Of a stretch of 31,306 nucleotides of DNA, positions 6,543-13,311 are shown piece after piece (the stretch's first letter is position 1; each line of letters begins with the position of its first letter). Source of the stretch: CAJQND01 sp051010055 (GTDB lineage: Bacteria; Pseudomonadota; Alphaproteobacteria; Rhizobiales; CAJQND01); contig JBPCVY010000127.1 of the NCBI GenBank assembly GCA_051010055.1, positions 1 to 31,306 of the forward strand. Direction: 5' to 3'. The translations under genes and the position numbers were made by a program. Below the pieces are notes generated by a model, which saw only the letters and a list, made by a program, of their open reading frames with translations, was not told the origin of the DNA and did not search any database.

Positions 6543-6955
6543 GCGGCCTCTCCTGAAACATGCCGGCCGATCCAGCCGCGCAATGCGCTTTCAAGAAAGT
6601 CCTGGGAAACATCGAGGTGCGGGTCATCGCGCCTGTCCTCGACCCTTCGGCAGGCATGGGCAACAGTTGTCCGGTCGCGCCCATAATGCTCGCCAATCTG
6701 GGTTGGGGTAAGTTCGCAAACCACGTGGGCAAGGTACATCGCCACCTGCCTGGAAAACGCCGTACGCGCAGACCGTCTCGTTGCGGCAGAAAGTTCGTTC
6801 AGGGGAATGTCGAACACCTGCGCAATCAATCCGTCGATGTAGGACAGTCTGGCGCGGGTCTCGATTTCCCTCATCGCGAGGAAACGAATTGCTCCTGCAT
6901 GTTCAAATTTCACTCTTCCACAGATTTGCCTGTACGCAAACTCGTTCACTTTCAA
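6539..6955 (-). CDS. DnaA domain IV-like helix-turn-helix protein
   Basis: This 138-residue protein contains a Bac_DnaA_C-type HTH at about residues 75-112 (LTPTQIGEHYGRDRTTVAHA, then CRRVEDRRDDP), which closely follows the DnaA signature G-R-D-H-[ST]-T-V-x-x-A-x-x-x-[IV]. It has no AAA+ ATPase part, so it is not the replication initiator itself. It may bind DnaA-box-like DNA and act as a regulator. The start is a TTG (6953-6955) preceded by AAGGAAGAA; a GTG two codons later is the alternative. It is followed, with a four-base overlap, by the DUF6456 gene, and it is divergent from the XRE regulator gene. Confidence 0.82.
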   Translation of the reverse strand: MKVNEFAYRQICGRVKFEHAGAIRFLAMREIETRARLSYIDGLIAQVFDIPLNELSAATRRSARTAFSRQVAMYLAHVVCELTPTQIGEHYGRDRTTVAHACRRVEDRRDDPHLDVSQDFLESALRGWIGRHVSGEAA

Positions 6956-7030
6956 ATTCTTCCTTTTTCACTTATCCAACGACCTGCTGGTCGTTCCGCA
7001 ACAGAAATTGATTTTTCATCCATAACGCGG

Positions 7031-7086
7031 TAATTTTACGCAATATGTGTACATCGGGGATAGGTTTGTGCTAATTTAACGTAATA
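7031..7086. promoter_or_regulatory. pair of direct 15-bp repeats in a divergent promoter region
   Basis: TAATTTTACGCAATA (7031-7045) and TAATTTAACGTAATA (7072-7086) agree at 13 of 15 positions, and their starts are 41 bases apart, close to four helical turns. They lie between the divergent starts of the DnaA-like HTH gene and the XRE regulator gene, with the second copy about 30 bases before the XRE ATG. This is the arrangement expected for an operator bound by a dimeric repressor, possibly the XRE protein controlling itself. The binding protein is inferred. Confidence 0.45.
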
Positions 7087-7115
7087 CGGGATTTTTGAGA
7101 GGAATTTGGCGAAAA

Positions 7116-7688
7116 ATGGAAACCCGAATCCGGCAACTCCGTCGCCAGCGCCATTGGACATTGCAGGCGCTGGCCGACCGTGTTGGCACCACTCCGCAAA
7201 CAGTGCAAAGGTTGGAAACGGCCAACATGACTGTTTCAACCGACTGGCTGGAACGATTTGCTGAAGCTTTTGGCGTTCATCCGGCAGATTTGATAGCCGG
7301 TGGCTGGAATCAGGAAATCTCAATGCTCGGATCCTTTGGCAAGCATGGCATGCTGCGTTTGGAAAGCGCAGAATTCCGCGAAGAAGACACCCTCGCCCTC
7401 GACATTCCAGCAGACGATCCCGTCGGCTTCAAGCTGGATCAGGATTACGGACCCTACCGGGCAGATACCATTTTGGTGGCTAACCGCCTGCGTGGCCGGG
7501 ATATGGAAAATGTAGTTGGGTTTGACGGCTTTGCCGCCCTGGAATCAGGATCGGTTTTGTTACGCCGCCTCATCCGGGGAGCCGGCGGTACCCATACGCT
7601 GGTGCCTCTGCAACCGGGCGAAGATGTCCGCTACGACCAACATTTGTCGTGGGCAGGAAGTCTAATAATGTCAATAAATTACCTGTAG
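7116..7688 (+). CDS. XRE-family transcriptional regulator with a LexA/S24-like C-terminus
   Basis: From the ATG at 7116 the protein has 190 residues. An XRE/Cro-type HTH occupies residues 1-60 (IRQLRRQRHWTLQALADRVG, then TTPQTVQRLETANMTVSTDWLERFAEAFGVHPADL). The C-terminal half (LDIPADDPVGFKLDQDYGPY, then ADTILVANR... ALESGSVLLRRLIRGAGGTHTL) resembles the dimerisation domain of phage-repressor/LexA-like proteins, but no Ser-Lys autoproteolysis dyad can be asserted. The ATG is preferred to the in-frame TTG at 7095 because GAGAGG (7097-7102) lies before the ATG and would be inside the longer version. It is probably a repressor, perhaps acting on its own divergent promoter region. Confidence 0.83.
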   Translation: METRIRQLRRQRHWTLQALADRVGTTPQTVQRLETANMTVSTDWLERFAEAFGVHPADLIAGGWNQEISMLGSFGKHGMLRLESAEFREEDTLALDIPADDPVGFKLDQDYGPYRADTILVANRLRGRDMENVVGFDGFAALESGSVLLRRLIRGAGGTHTLVPLQPGEDVRYDQHLSWAGSLIMSINYL

Positions 7689-7704
7689 AGCCATCACACT
7701 GCGA

Positions 7705-8199
7705 TCAGGCGTGAAGGGCATCGTGGTCGGGCATTTCCATGGCCGGCACAAAACTGTCATGAGCAAGAATCATTGAAATGGTGCCGCAGTCATCAGCAAG
7801 CGGCAGGCGCAGCCAAAATTGAACCAAGTGTTCCTTGGTTTTTTTTGGCCCCCTCACCACCCCTTGCGCCGGCGCTGCAGTCTCAGAAACCTGCTGGTAG
7901 GCGGTGAGCCAATACTCACACAAATCTCCGAAATTGAAATCGTCAATAAACTGGCCGGTGATTTCGCAGTCGTAAACTTCCCGCAAACGCGTACCCGCCA
8001 GCCTCACCCGGTAGCGGCCCGTCTTTTCACAATCGATAAGACTAACGAACGGCAAGAGCCGCGGAAAATGGCTTGGATTAATGTCGGTTCGCCGTGGCGG
8101 TGCACTGGATTGGCGCTTGGACAACCAATAGTCAAAAAGCTGGCGCTGCTCCGGTATGACAAGCTGCGCCCTAAACGCTTGTGGTGTTGGTCCTTGCAC
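7705..8199 (-). CDS. PAS_5 domain protein
   Basis: A 164-residue soluble protein of the alphaproteobacterial PAS_5 type: an FDYWLSKR segment, LPxxxxINPSHFPRLLPFVSLID-like entry, YRVRLAGTRLREVYDCEITG, and a DDF... sheet region ending in an ILAHD strand. The family is a stand-alone PAS-like fold with no output domain, so a sensory or adaptor role is possible but unproven. The start is a GTG (8197-8199) behind a strong GGAGCGGAGCGGAA stretch. It lies downstream of mucR on the same strand but is separated from it by a terminator, so it should have its own promoter in 8200-8293. It converges on the XRE gene with a 16-base gap. Confidence 0.75.
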   Translation of the reverse strand: MQGPTPQAFRAQLVIPEQRQLFDYWLSKRQSSAPPRRTDINPSHFPRLLPFVSLIDCEKTGRYRVRLAGTRLREVYDCEITGQFIDDFNFGDLCEYWLTAYQQVSETAAPAQGVVRGPKKTKEHLVQFWLRLPLADDCGTISMILAHDSFVPAMEMPDHDALHA

Positions 8200-8293
8200 G
8201 GTTCCGCTCCGCTCCCGTGAATCACTTTTTGTGAGTATCGCGAGACTATGAATCGAGCTTTGAATCGGCGCAAGAGTCTAACGAAGAATTCTG

Positions 8294-8328
8294 CCAGAAA
8301 AAACAGGCCCGCCTAAAAAATCGGGCCT
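8294..8328 (-). terminator. intrinsic terminator after mucR
   Basis: Read on the minus strand, AGGCCCG and CGGGCCT (8322-8328 and 8305-8311) form a 7-bp stem with a T-rich loop, followed by GTTTTTTC. It lies 22 bases past the mucR stop and is a well-formed Rho-independent terminator that separates mucR from the PAS gene. Confidence 0.85.
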
Positions 8329-8350
8329 ACTCACTTCTATCAGGCAAGAT

Positions 8351-8776
8351 TTAGGAAGCTGCGCGTCTTCCACCCTTTCTGCCAAGGCCCATCTTTTTGG
8401 CCAGTGCCGAACGGGCAGCGGCATAGTTTGGCGCCACCATCGGATAATCGACCGGCAGGCCCCACTTCTCGCGGTACTCTTCTGGAGACAGGTCATAGTG
8501 AGTACGCAGGTGACGCTTCAGCGACTTGAACTTCTTGCCGTCTTCAAGGCAGATCAAATAGTCAGGCGTCAGCGACTTTTTCACCGGCACAGCAGGTTTG
8601 GGCGCTTCAGCGCGGCCCGCTTCAGGGTTACCTGCAGCGTTCAATGCTGTGAAAACACTTTCAATCAAACCAGGCAGATCCGAAATCGGCACAACATTGT
8701 TGCTCACATATGCAGCAACAACTTCAGCGGTAAGGTCCCTTACCGCCGACGCAATTTCAGTTTCATTTTTTTCCAT
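8351..8776 (-). CDS. mucR: MucR/Ros family zinc-finger transcriptional regulator
   Basis: The 141-residue protein has the full MucR layout: an N-terminal oligomerisation region (about 1-45), a Pro/Ala-rich linker, and a prokaryotic zinc finger at about 72-108 (DYLICLEDGKKFKSLKRHLR then THYDLSPEEYREKWGL). The zinc ligands are of the C-D-H-H type: Cys76, Asp79, His89 and His93. MucR proteins are global H-NS-like silencers in Rhizobiales, controlling exopolysaccharide, motility, cell cycle and virulence genes, and they bind AT-rich DNA including their own promoter. The long AT-rich region upstream fits autoregulation. A clear terminator follows the gene. The call is strong; which genes it controls here cannot be seen. 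Confidence 0.95.
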   Translation of the reverse strand: MEKNETEIASAVRDLTAEVVAAYVSNNVVPISDLPGLIESVFTALNAAGNPEAGRAEAPKPAVPVKKSLTPDYLICLEDGKKFKSLKRHLRTHYDLSPEEYREKWGLPVDYPMVAPNYAAARSALAKKMGLGRKGGRRAAS

Positions 8777-9384
8777 AATCCACTCGCAATTTAAATTTCT
8801 TCGAACTCATTGAAAATTCAAAGCAAGGCCCTTGGAATTTCGCGGCTCCCTTTCATCGGAAAGGTAATTCAACAATAAGTAAAATCTACTTAAAATTATG
8901 CTTAAAAATTAGTTTACTCAGACCCTTGCAACCGTGCGAAGCCTAAAATGATACTCCACACTTGTATTCCTTTTAGTGAATTTTCAGTCGAGTTCAAGGA
9001 AAACAATAAAAGATAAGCTCATGTTTTTGAATTGGAATCACGCATAGCTCAAAAATAGCCAGAAAAAACAACTATTTCGCGTAAATGTTTTGTATATGCG
9101 CAATTTCGAACAATTTAACATAGCGTTGGATTACGTGGACAATTGCCCATTATTGGAAAGGCGCACGAATCATTACTGAGATAAAAGACGTTCGCACGCT
9201 TCCAATTTGCGATACTCAATCAGACCTCATTGCATCACCGAAGCGGCGGGTAGTTTTAAGTGAAACTTTATTCAGCCTCACGCACTAGTGTGCTCATATT
9301 CAAATTTCGATTTCACCACCGAGATTCACGTGTTGCACTGTCCGCATTTCATCTACAAACTGGCCATATAAACTGTTATTGCCT
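8777..9384. promoter_or_regulatory. AT-rich intergenic region between mucR and nhaA
   Basis: About 600 bases without a believable gene; ORFs here look like noise. The stretch from about 8870 to 9130 is strikingly AT-rich and contains a TAAGTA-N5-TACTTA inverted repeat (8876-8892) and many T-A steps, the kind of DNA that MucR proteins bind. It must hold the mucR promoter and the nhaA promoter. A small RNA could be present but nothing specific supports one. Confidence 0.45.
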
Positions 9385-9425
9385 GACGCCTCCTGCGGGA
9401 CGGACGCCAAAAGCTGGGAACTTTC
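9381..9425 (+). promoter_or_regulatory. GC-rich structured leader of nhaA, possible ion-sensing RNA
   Basis: Directly before nhaA the sequence changes from AT-rich to a compact GC-rich block with a repeated GACGCC (9385-9390 and 9403-9408) around a short TCC-TGCG-GGA hairpin (9391-9400), followed by GCTGGGAAC, which includes the likely ribosome site. CCTCC (9389-9393) could pair with purine-rich ribosome-site sequence. nhaA genes in bacteria are known to carry leader RNAs (nhaA-I and nhaA-II motifs, described as lithium riboswitches). Membership cannot be decided by eye. Confidence 0.3.
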
Positions 9426-9428
9426 GCA

Positions 9429-10598
9429 ATGAAAAAACAAGTAAGCGAGTTTTTCCAGAAGGAATCCGCAGGAGGGCTCGTTCTGATAGCCGCTTCTGCC
9501 CTGGCTATACTGATGGCAAATTCACCTTTGGGCAGTCTATATACAGCTTTCCTCGATACTCCCGTTGAAATCCGCATCGGTGCTTTGGAAATCGCAAAGC
9601 CCTTATTGTTGTGGATCAATGACGGCCTCATGGCCGTGTTTTTCTTTCTGATCGGCCTTGAGATAAAGCGCGAGGTGATGGAGGGCGAACTGGCCACCCC
9701 GTCGCAGATTGCCCTGCCCGCATTTGCCGCCGTTGGCGGAATGGCCTGCCCGGCACTCATCTACGTTTATCTCAACTGGGGAAACGCTGAGCATCTAAAC
9801 GGCTGGGCCATTCCGTCTGCGACTGACATTGCGTTTGCCCTTGGAATACTCGCCCTTCTTGGCAGCCGCGCGCCTATGTCCCTAAAGATATTGCTTACTG
9901 CAATTGCAATTATCGACGATTTGGGTGCGATTGTTATTATCGCGATTTTCTATACATCCAATCTGTCTTTGGCAGCGCTCGGCATGGGCGCCATTCCGCT
10001 CCTGGGCCTGCTTATCGTCAACCGGCTGAGGGTTCCGTATCTCGGCGTCTACGTTCTACTTGGCATCGCATTGTGGGTTTGCGTTTTGAAGTCAGGTGTT
10101 CACGCAACCCTTGCCGGTGTTGTCGCTGCATTTGCGGTTCCCCTGCAACCGGTCGACAGCTCTGGAAAATCATTGCTCAAGCATGTTGAGCATTCGCTTC
10201 ACCCCTGGATAGCATTTCTCATATTACCACTGTTTGCCTTCGCGAATGCCGGCGTTTCTTTTTCCGGCATTGGCATCGAGAGTTTTACTGAGCCTGTCAA
10301 ACTCGGCATTTCGACAGGACTGTTTTTGGGCAATCAGGTCGGCGTTTTCTTAATGGCGGTTTTATGCATCAAGCTGTCCTTTGCAAGCCTGCCAAAGGGT
10401 GTAACCTGGCTCCAGCTCTATGGCGTTTCGGCGCTTTGCGGCATCGGCTTCACGATGAGCCTGTTCATAGGTTCCCTGGCGTTTGAACATTCATCCTTTG
10501 ACGTTCCAATCAGGCTGGGTGTTCTCACCGGGTCCATTCTGTCAGCCCTGGTGGGATACTTCACATTGCGCTTTGCAGCGCCAGGCAAAGAACCTTGA
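9429..10598 (+). CDS. nhaA: Na+/H+ antiporter NhaA
   Basis: The 389-residue inner-membrane protein matches NhaA in length and motifs. NhaA expels Na+ or Li+ in exchange for protons, supporting sodium tolerance and pH homeostasis. The ion-binding pair Asp163-Asp164 (AIIDDLGAIVII) and Asp133 (SATDIAFALG) fall at the same residue numbers as in the E. coli protein. At the position of E. coli Lys300 (usual pattern G-K-x-x-G) this protein reads LGNQVGVFL, so the lysine appears to be replaced by Asn301. The gene is preceded by a GC-rich leader and is followed by the Mrp operon in the same direction after about 150 bases, making a sodium/pH locus. Confidence 0.95.
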   Translation: MKKQVSEFFQKESAGGLVLIAASALAILMANSPLGSLYTAFLDTPVEIRIGALEIAKPLLLWINDGLMAVFFFLIGLEIKREVMEGELATPSQIALPAFAAVGGMACPALIYVYLNWGNAEHLNGWAIPSATDIAFALGILALLGSRAPMSLKILLTAIAIIDDLGAIVIIAIFYTSNLSLAALGMGAIPLLGLLIVNRLRVPYLGVYVLLGIALWVCVLKSGVHATLAGVVAAFAVPLQPVDSSGKSLLKHVEHSLHPWIAFLILPLFAFANAGVSFSGIGIESFTEPVKLGISTGLFLGNQVGVFLMAVLCIKLSFASLPKGVTWLQLYGVSALCGIGFTMSLFIGSLAFEHSSFDVPIRLGVLTGSILSALVGYFTLRFAAPGKEP

Positions 10599-10747
10599 GC
10601 TGTTGCCAGGTGAAATGGCATGTTCGAAACTTGTCCATGACGAACATGAGAAATCATTTCACATCTTTTCAACCGCCATTGAGAACTCTATATTCCGGCC
10701 AATAAGATAGAAGAGCTGGCCCGTTGCCGGACTGTTGGGGGTGGAAA
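10599..10747 (+). promoter_or_regulatory. intergenic region before the Mrp operon
   Basis: 149 bases separate nhaA from the first mrp gene. No clear terminator hairpin with a T-tract is visible, so read-through from nhaA is possible, but the length leaves room for a separate promoter. A GGGGGTGGA ribosome site (10736-10744) ends the region. Confidence 0.35.
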
Positions 10748-11221
10748 GTGCGAACAATCGGGCTCATCATTGTTCTCTTCATATTCTGGTTGTTGCTATC
10801 GGGACACTACACAGTGTTCCTCATCAGCATTGGCCTCATCAGCAGCGTCGCCATAGCGCTGTTCATGCGCTCCATGAGAGTTGTCGATGAAGAGGCGCAA
10901 TCGTTCCACCTCCTTGGCCGTGCGCTGATTTACTGGCCCTGGCTGTTGCTGGAGATTTGCAAAGCCAGCGTTGGCGTTGTCAGGCTCATTTTGAATCCGG
11001 CGCTACCGATTTCCCCAACCATGCGCACCGTCAAGGCCAGCCAGAAATCTGCGCTGGGCGTAACAATTTTTGCCAATTCCATTACCCTCACACCGGGCAC
11101 GATTTCAATTGAACGCGATGGTGATAGCATTCTCGTTCACGCCATTACCCGTGAGGGCTGGGAAGAGTTGGCGGAAGGTGAAATGGACCGGCGCGCAACG
11201 GCTTTTGAAGGTAAGTCATGA
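10748..11221 (+). CDS. mrpE: Mrp-type Na+/H+ antiporter subunit E
   Basis: Starting at the GTG of 10748 behind GGGGGTGGA gives 157 residues; the longer TTG start at 10724 adds an unlikely hydrophilic leader. Two N-terminal membrane segments (about 3-40) are followed by the cytoplasmic MrpE domain with YWPWLLLEICKASVGVVRLI, then a typical LNP.LPISPT segment and TVKASQKSALGVTIFANSIT then LTPGTISI. MrpE is an accessory subunit of the multisubunit monovalent cation/proton antiporter (MnhE/PhaE). Its stop overlaps the next ATG (ATGA at 11218). Gene symbols in this operon follow the Mrp nomenclature; Mnh and Pha are equivalents. Confidence 0.92.
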   Translation: MRTIGLIIVLFIFWLLLSGHYTVFLISIGLISSVAIALFMRSMRVVDEEAQSFHLLGRALIYWPWLLLEICKASVGVVRLILNPALPISPTMRTVKASQKSALGVTIFANSITLTPGTISIERDGDSILVHAITREGWEELAEGEMDRRATAFEGKS

Positions 11222-11505
11222 TGTTTACTATTGCTGCATTTGCCGTTGTTTGCGCACATATTTTTGCGGTAATCCGGGCGCTGAAAGGCCCTACCGTGTT
11301 CGACAGGGTGCTCGCTGCCAACACCATTGGCACTGCGGCGATTATGTTGCTTGCAGTTATGGGATTTTGGGCAGGCCGGCCTGAATTTCTCGATATCGGA
11401 TTGGTTTACGCCCTGTTGAATTTGATCGGCACTCTGGCCGTGCTCAAATGGTTCCGTTACGGCGACCTCGCCCACGGCGACACCGAAAACGAGGGTGACG
11501 CTTGA
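11218..11505 (+). CDS. mrpF: Mrp-type Na+/H+ antiporter subunit F
   Basis: A 95-residue protein with three membrane segments and the MrpF pattern: a first helix, RALKGPTVFDRVLAANTIGT, a second helix, then FLDIGLVYALLNLIGTLAVL. The acidic tail (DLAHGDTENEGDA) is short. It is a small accessory subunit needed for complex assembly. The start overlaps mrpE; an ATG one codon later (11221) is equally possible. The stop overlaps the mrpG ATG by one base. Confidence 0.93.
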   Translation: MMFTIAAFAVVCAHIFAVIRALKGPTVFDRVLAANTIGTAAIMLLAVMGFWAGRPEFLDIGLVYALLNLIGTLAVLKWFRYGDLAHGDTENEGDA

Positions 11506-11966
11506 TGGAGCTTGTTATCAACATACTGAGCTGGGTTTTCATTCTGGCAGGCAGCTTTTTCTACCTTGTCGGAGCAGCTGGCCTTTTGCGCATGCCAGAT
11601 GTCTTTTCGCGTATGCATGCAGCCAGTGTCAGCGACACAATGGGCGCTTCCTTGCTGATCATCGGTATGATGCTGCAGGCGGGAATATCTCTCGTGCTGG
11701 CAAAACTGTTCATGCTGTGGTTCTTCATTTTGTTCACAGGGCCAGTTGCAACTCATGCACTGGCGCGCGCTGCCCGTTATGCTGGTGTGGAGCCGATACT
11801 TGACGGCGCACCTGAACTGACCGCTCCTGCCCACGGCCACGGCCACGCTCCTGTGGAGAAAAAGCCTTCGCAAAAGCGGCGCCCAGCAGCCAAGAAAGCA
11901 GCCCCCCGCAAAACCCAGGCGAAAAAGCCAGCCGCCAAAACCACCAGAGCAAGGAAAACCGAATGA
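11505..11966 (+). CDS. mrpG: Mrp-type Na+/H+ antiporter subunit G with a basic tail
   Basis: The first 100 residues or so are a standard three-helix MrpG (FYLVGAAGLLRMPDVFSRMH, then AASVSDTMGASLLIIGMMLQ and a GPVATHALARAARYAG ending). Beyond it, a tail of about 45 residues begins with APAHGHGHAPVEKK and continues as a run of Lys, Ala, Pro and Arg (RRPAAKKAAPRKTQAKKPAA is part of it), like a histone-H1-type disordered tail. Such a tail would lie in the cytoplasm and could bind acidic lipids or partners. The ATG at 11505 is preferred to TTG at 11502 because GAGGGTGA lies upstream. The stop overlaps the next ATG (ATGA). Confidence 0.92.
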   Translation: MELVINILSWVFILAGSFFYLVGAAGLLRMPDVFSRMHAASVSDTMGASLLIIGMMLQAGISLVLAKLFMLWFFILFTGPVATHALARAARYAGVEPILDGAPELTAPAHGHGHAPVEKKPSQKRRPAAKKAAPRKTQAKKPAAKTTRARKTE

Positions 11967-12520
11967 CCGAAGCTCTTGTGAACATGGTTCTTTTAACCCT
12001 GATGGCGGTTGTTACCATTGGCGTTGTGCGCATGCGCAACCTGTTTGGCATTGTTATATTGGGCGCCATCTACAGCTTCCTCATGGCAAGCGTCATGATT
12101 GTGCTTGATGCGGTCGATGTTGCCATGACCGAAGCATCTGTAGGCGCCGGAATTTCGACCGTTTTGATGCTCAGCGTTCTGTATCTCACGAAATCGCGGG
12201 AATCGGTTCCGGCCCACACCCCGCTGATACCTCTGGTACTGGCCATCGGCATGGCGATGATGCTGTTCTTGGGCGTTGTAGATTTGCCGCCTTTCGGTTC
12301 GGCGGAAACCATGGTCAACCAGTCAGAGGTTTCGACCTACTATCTGGAACAATCCATTCCGGACACCGGTGTGCCCAACGTGGTGACGTCAGTTCTGGCC
12401 AGCTATCGTGGATTTGACACCTTGGGCGAGACGACAGTGATATTCACCGCAGGCATTGGTGTGCTCTTGCTTTTGCGCGGTCGGCGTAAGCAAGTCTCCA
12501 CAGATGAAGATGGAGAATAG
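11963..12520 (+). CDS. DUF4040/MbhD-like protein, equivalent to the MrpA C-terminal region
   Basis: A 185-residue membrane protein. Residues 1-80 show the DUF4040/MbhD pattern (VRMRNLFGIVILGAIYSFLM, then DAVDVAMTEASVGAGISTVL and L.L), and the second part (about 85-175), with PPFG, a periplasmic loop and SYRGFDTLGETTVIFTAGIG near the end, resembles the MbhE-like part. In canonical Mrp operons these pieces form the C-terminus of the large MrpA subunit; here they stand as a separate gene between mrpG and mrpB. The position and content indicate a split MrpA. GFDTLGE is a family hallmark near the membrane interface. It is co-translated with its neighbours. Confidence 0.85.
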   Translation: MTEALVNMVLLTLMAVVTIGVVRMRNLFGIVILGAIYSFLMASVMIVLDAVDVAMTEASVGAGISTVLMLSVLYLTKSRESVPAHTPLIPLVLAIGMAMMLFLGVVDLPPFGSAETMVNQSEVSTYYLEQSIPDTGVPNVVTSVLASYRGFDTLGETTVIFTAGIGVLLLLRGRRKQVSTDEDGE

Positions 12521-12523
12521 ATC

Positions 12524-12940
12524 ATGAGGCCCGATCTCATACTCCAGATCATGAGCAAACTGCTCATGCCGTTCATTTTGATGTTCGCGCTTTATGTCCA
12601 GTTTCATGGCGATTACGGCCCCGGCGGCGGATTTCAGGCAGGCGTCATTGCCGCTGCAATGGTGATTTTATATGCCATCACGTTCGGGCTAGCCCCGGCC
12701 CAGCGGGCTGTGCCGCCATGGATTGCAGAGTTGATGGTGCCGCTTGGCGTTCTCATCTTCACCGGCGTCGGGGTGGTGAGTTTTTTCCTTGGCGGTAATT
12801 TCCTCAACTACTCGGTTCTGGGCCACGATCAGGTGCACGCGCAGGAATGGGGAATTCTTTTGGTTGAAATTGGTGTTTTCGTCACAGTTTCAGGAACAAT
12901 GACGACAATTTTTTATGCATTCGCAGGACGGGGGCGCTGA
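12524..12940 (+). CDS. mrpB: Mrp-type Na+/H+ antiporter subunit B
   Basis: The 138-residue protein has four membrane segments and the MnhB signature FALYVQFHGDYGPGGGFQAG followed by VIAAAMVILYAI. The C-terminal helices contain a conserved VEIGVFVTVSGTMTTIFY stretch. It is a core membrane subunit of the Mrp complex. It starts three bases after the DUF4040 stop and ends in a TGATG overlap with mrpC. Confidence 0.94.
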   Translation: MRPDLILQIMSKLLMPFILMFALYVQFHGDYGPGGGFQAGVIAAAMVILYAITFGLAPAQRAVPPWIAELMVPLGVLIFTGVGVVSFFLGGNFLNYSVLGHDQVHAQEWGILLVEIGVFVTVSGTMTTIFYAFAGRGR

Positions 12941-13311
12941 TGGAAATCGTCACCGAAATCGTTCAGCACTATAATCAGTGGATCACCATTTTTCTGATGG
13001 TGTCTGGTCTTTATATCGTGATTGCCCGCGGCAACATGGTCAAAACCCTGGTCGGATTGTCATTGTTTCAGACATCGGTTTATCTGCTCTATCTCTCGCC
13101 TGGGAAGATATTGGGCGGAACACCGCCGATACTCGATGAAGCTTTCAAAGTCTATTCGAACCCCCTGCCGCACGTCCTTATTCTGACGGCAATTGTGGTT
13201 GGCGTGGGAACACTGGCTCTTGGCCTTGCGCTGGTGGTACGGGTGAACGAGGCCTACGGCACGATTGAAGAAGACGAGATCGTCGAAATGGAAAAGGACG
13301 GGCACGCCTGA
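12940..13311 (+). CDS. mrpC: Mrp-type Na+/H+ antiporter subunit C (NuoK-like)
   Basis: A 123-residue, three-helix protein homologous to complex I subunit NuoK: GLYIVIARGNMVKTLVGLSL, then FQTSVYLLYLSPG, and NPLPHVLILTAIVVGVGTLA with the conserved PHVLILTAIVV motif. The acidic C-terminus (TIEEDEIVEMEKDG) is cytoplasmic. It provides part of the ion path in the membrane arm together with the antiporter-like subunits. The start and stop both overlap adjacent genes (TGATG). Confidence 0.95.
   Translation: MEIVTEIVQHYNQWITIFLMVSGLYIVIARGNMVKTLVGLSLFQTSVYLLYLSPGKILGGTPPILDEAFKVYSNPLPHVLILTAIVVGVGTLALGLALVVRVNEAYGTIEEDEIVEMEKDGHA

Noticed and set aside
9260..9568. 102-residue ORF spanning the nhaA start
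   Set aside because: It overlaps nhaA in another frame, covers the non-coding leader and has no family resemblance.
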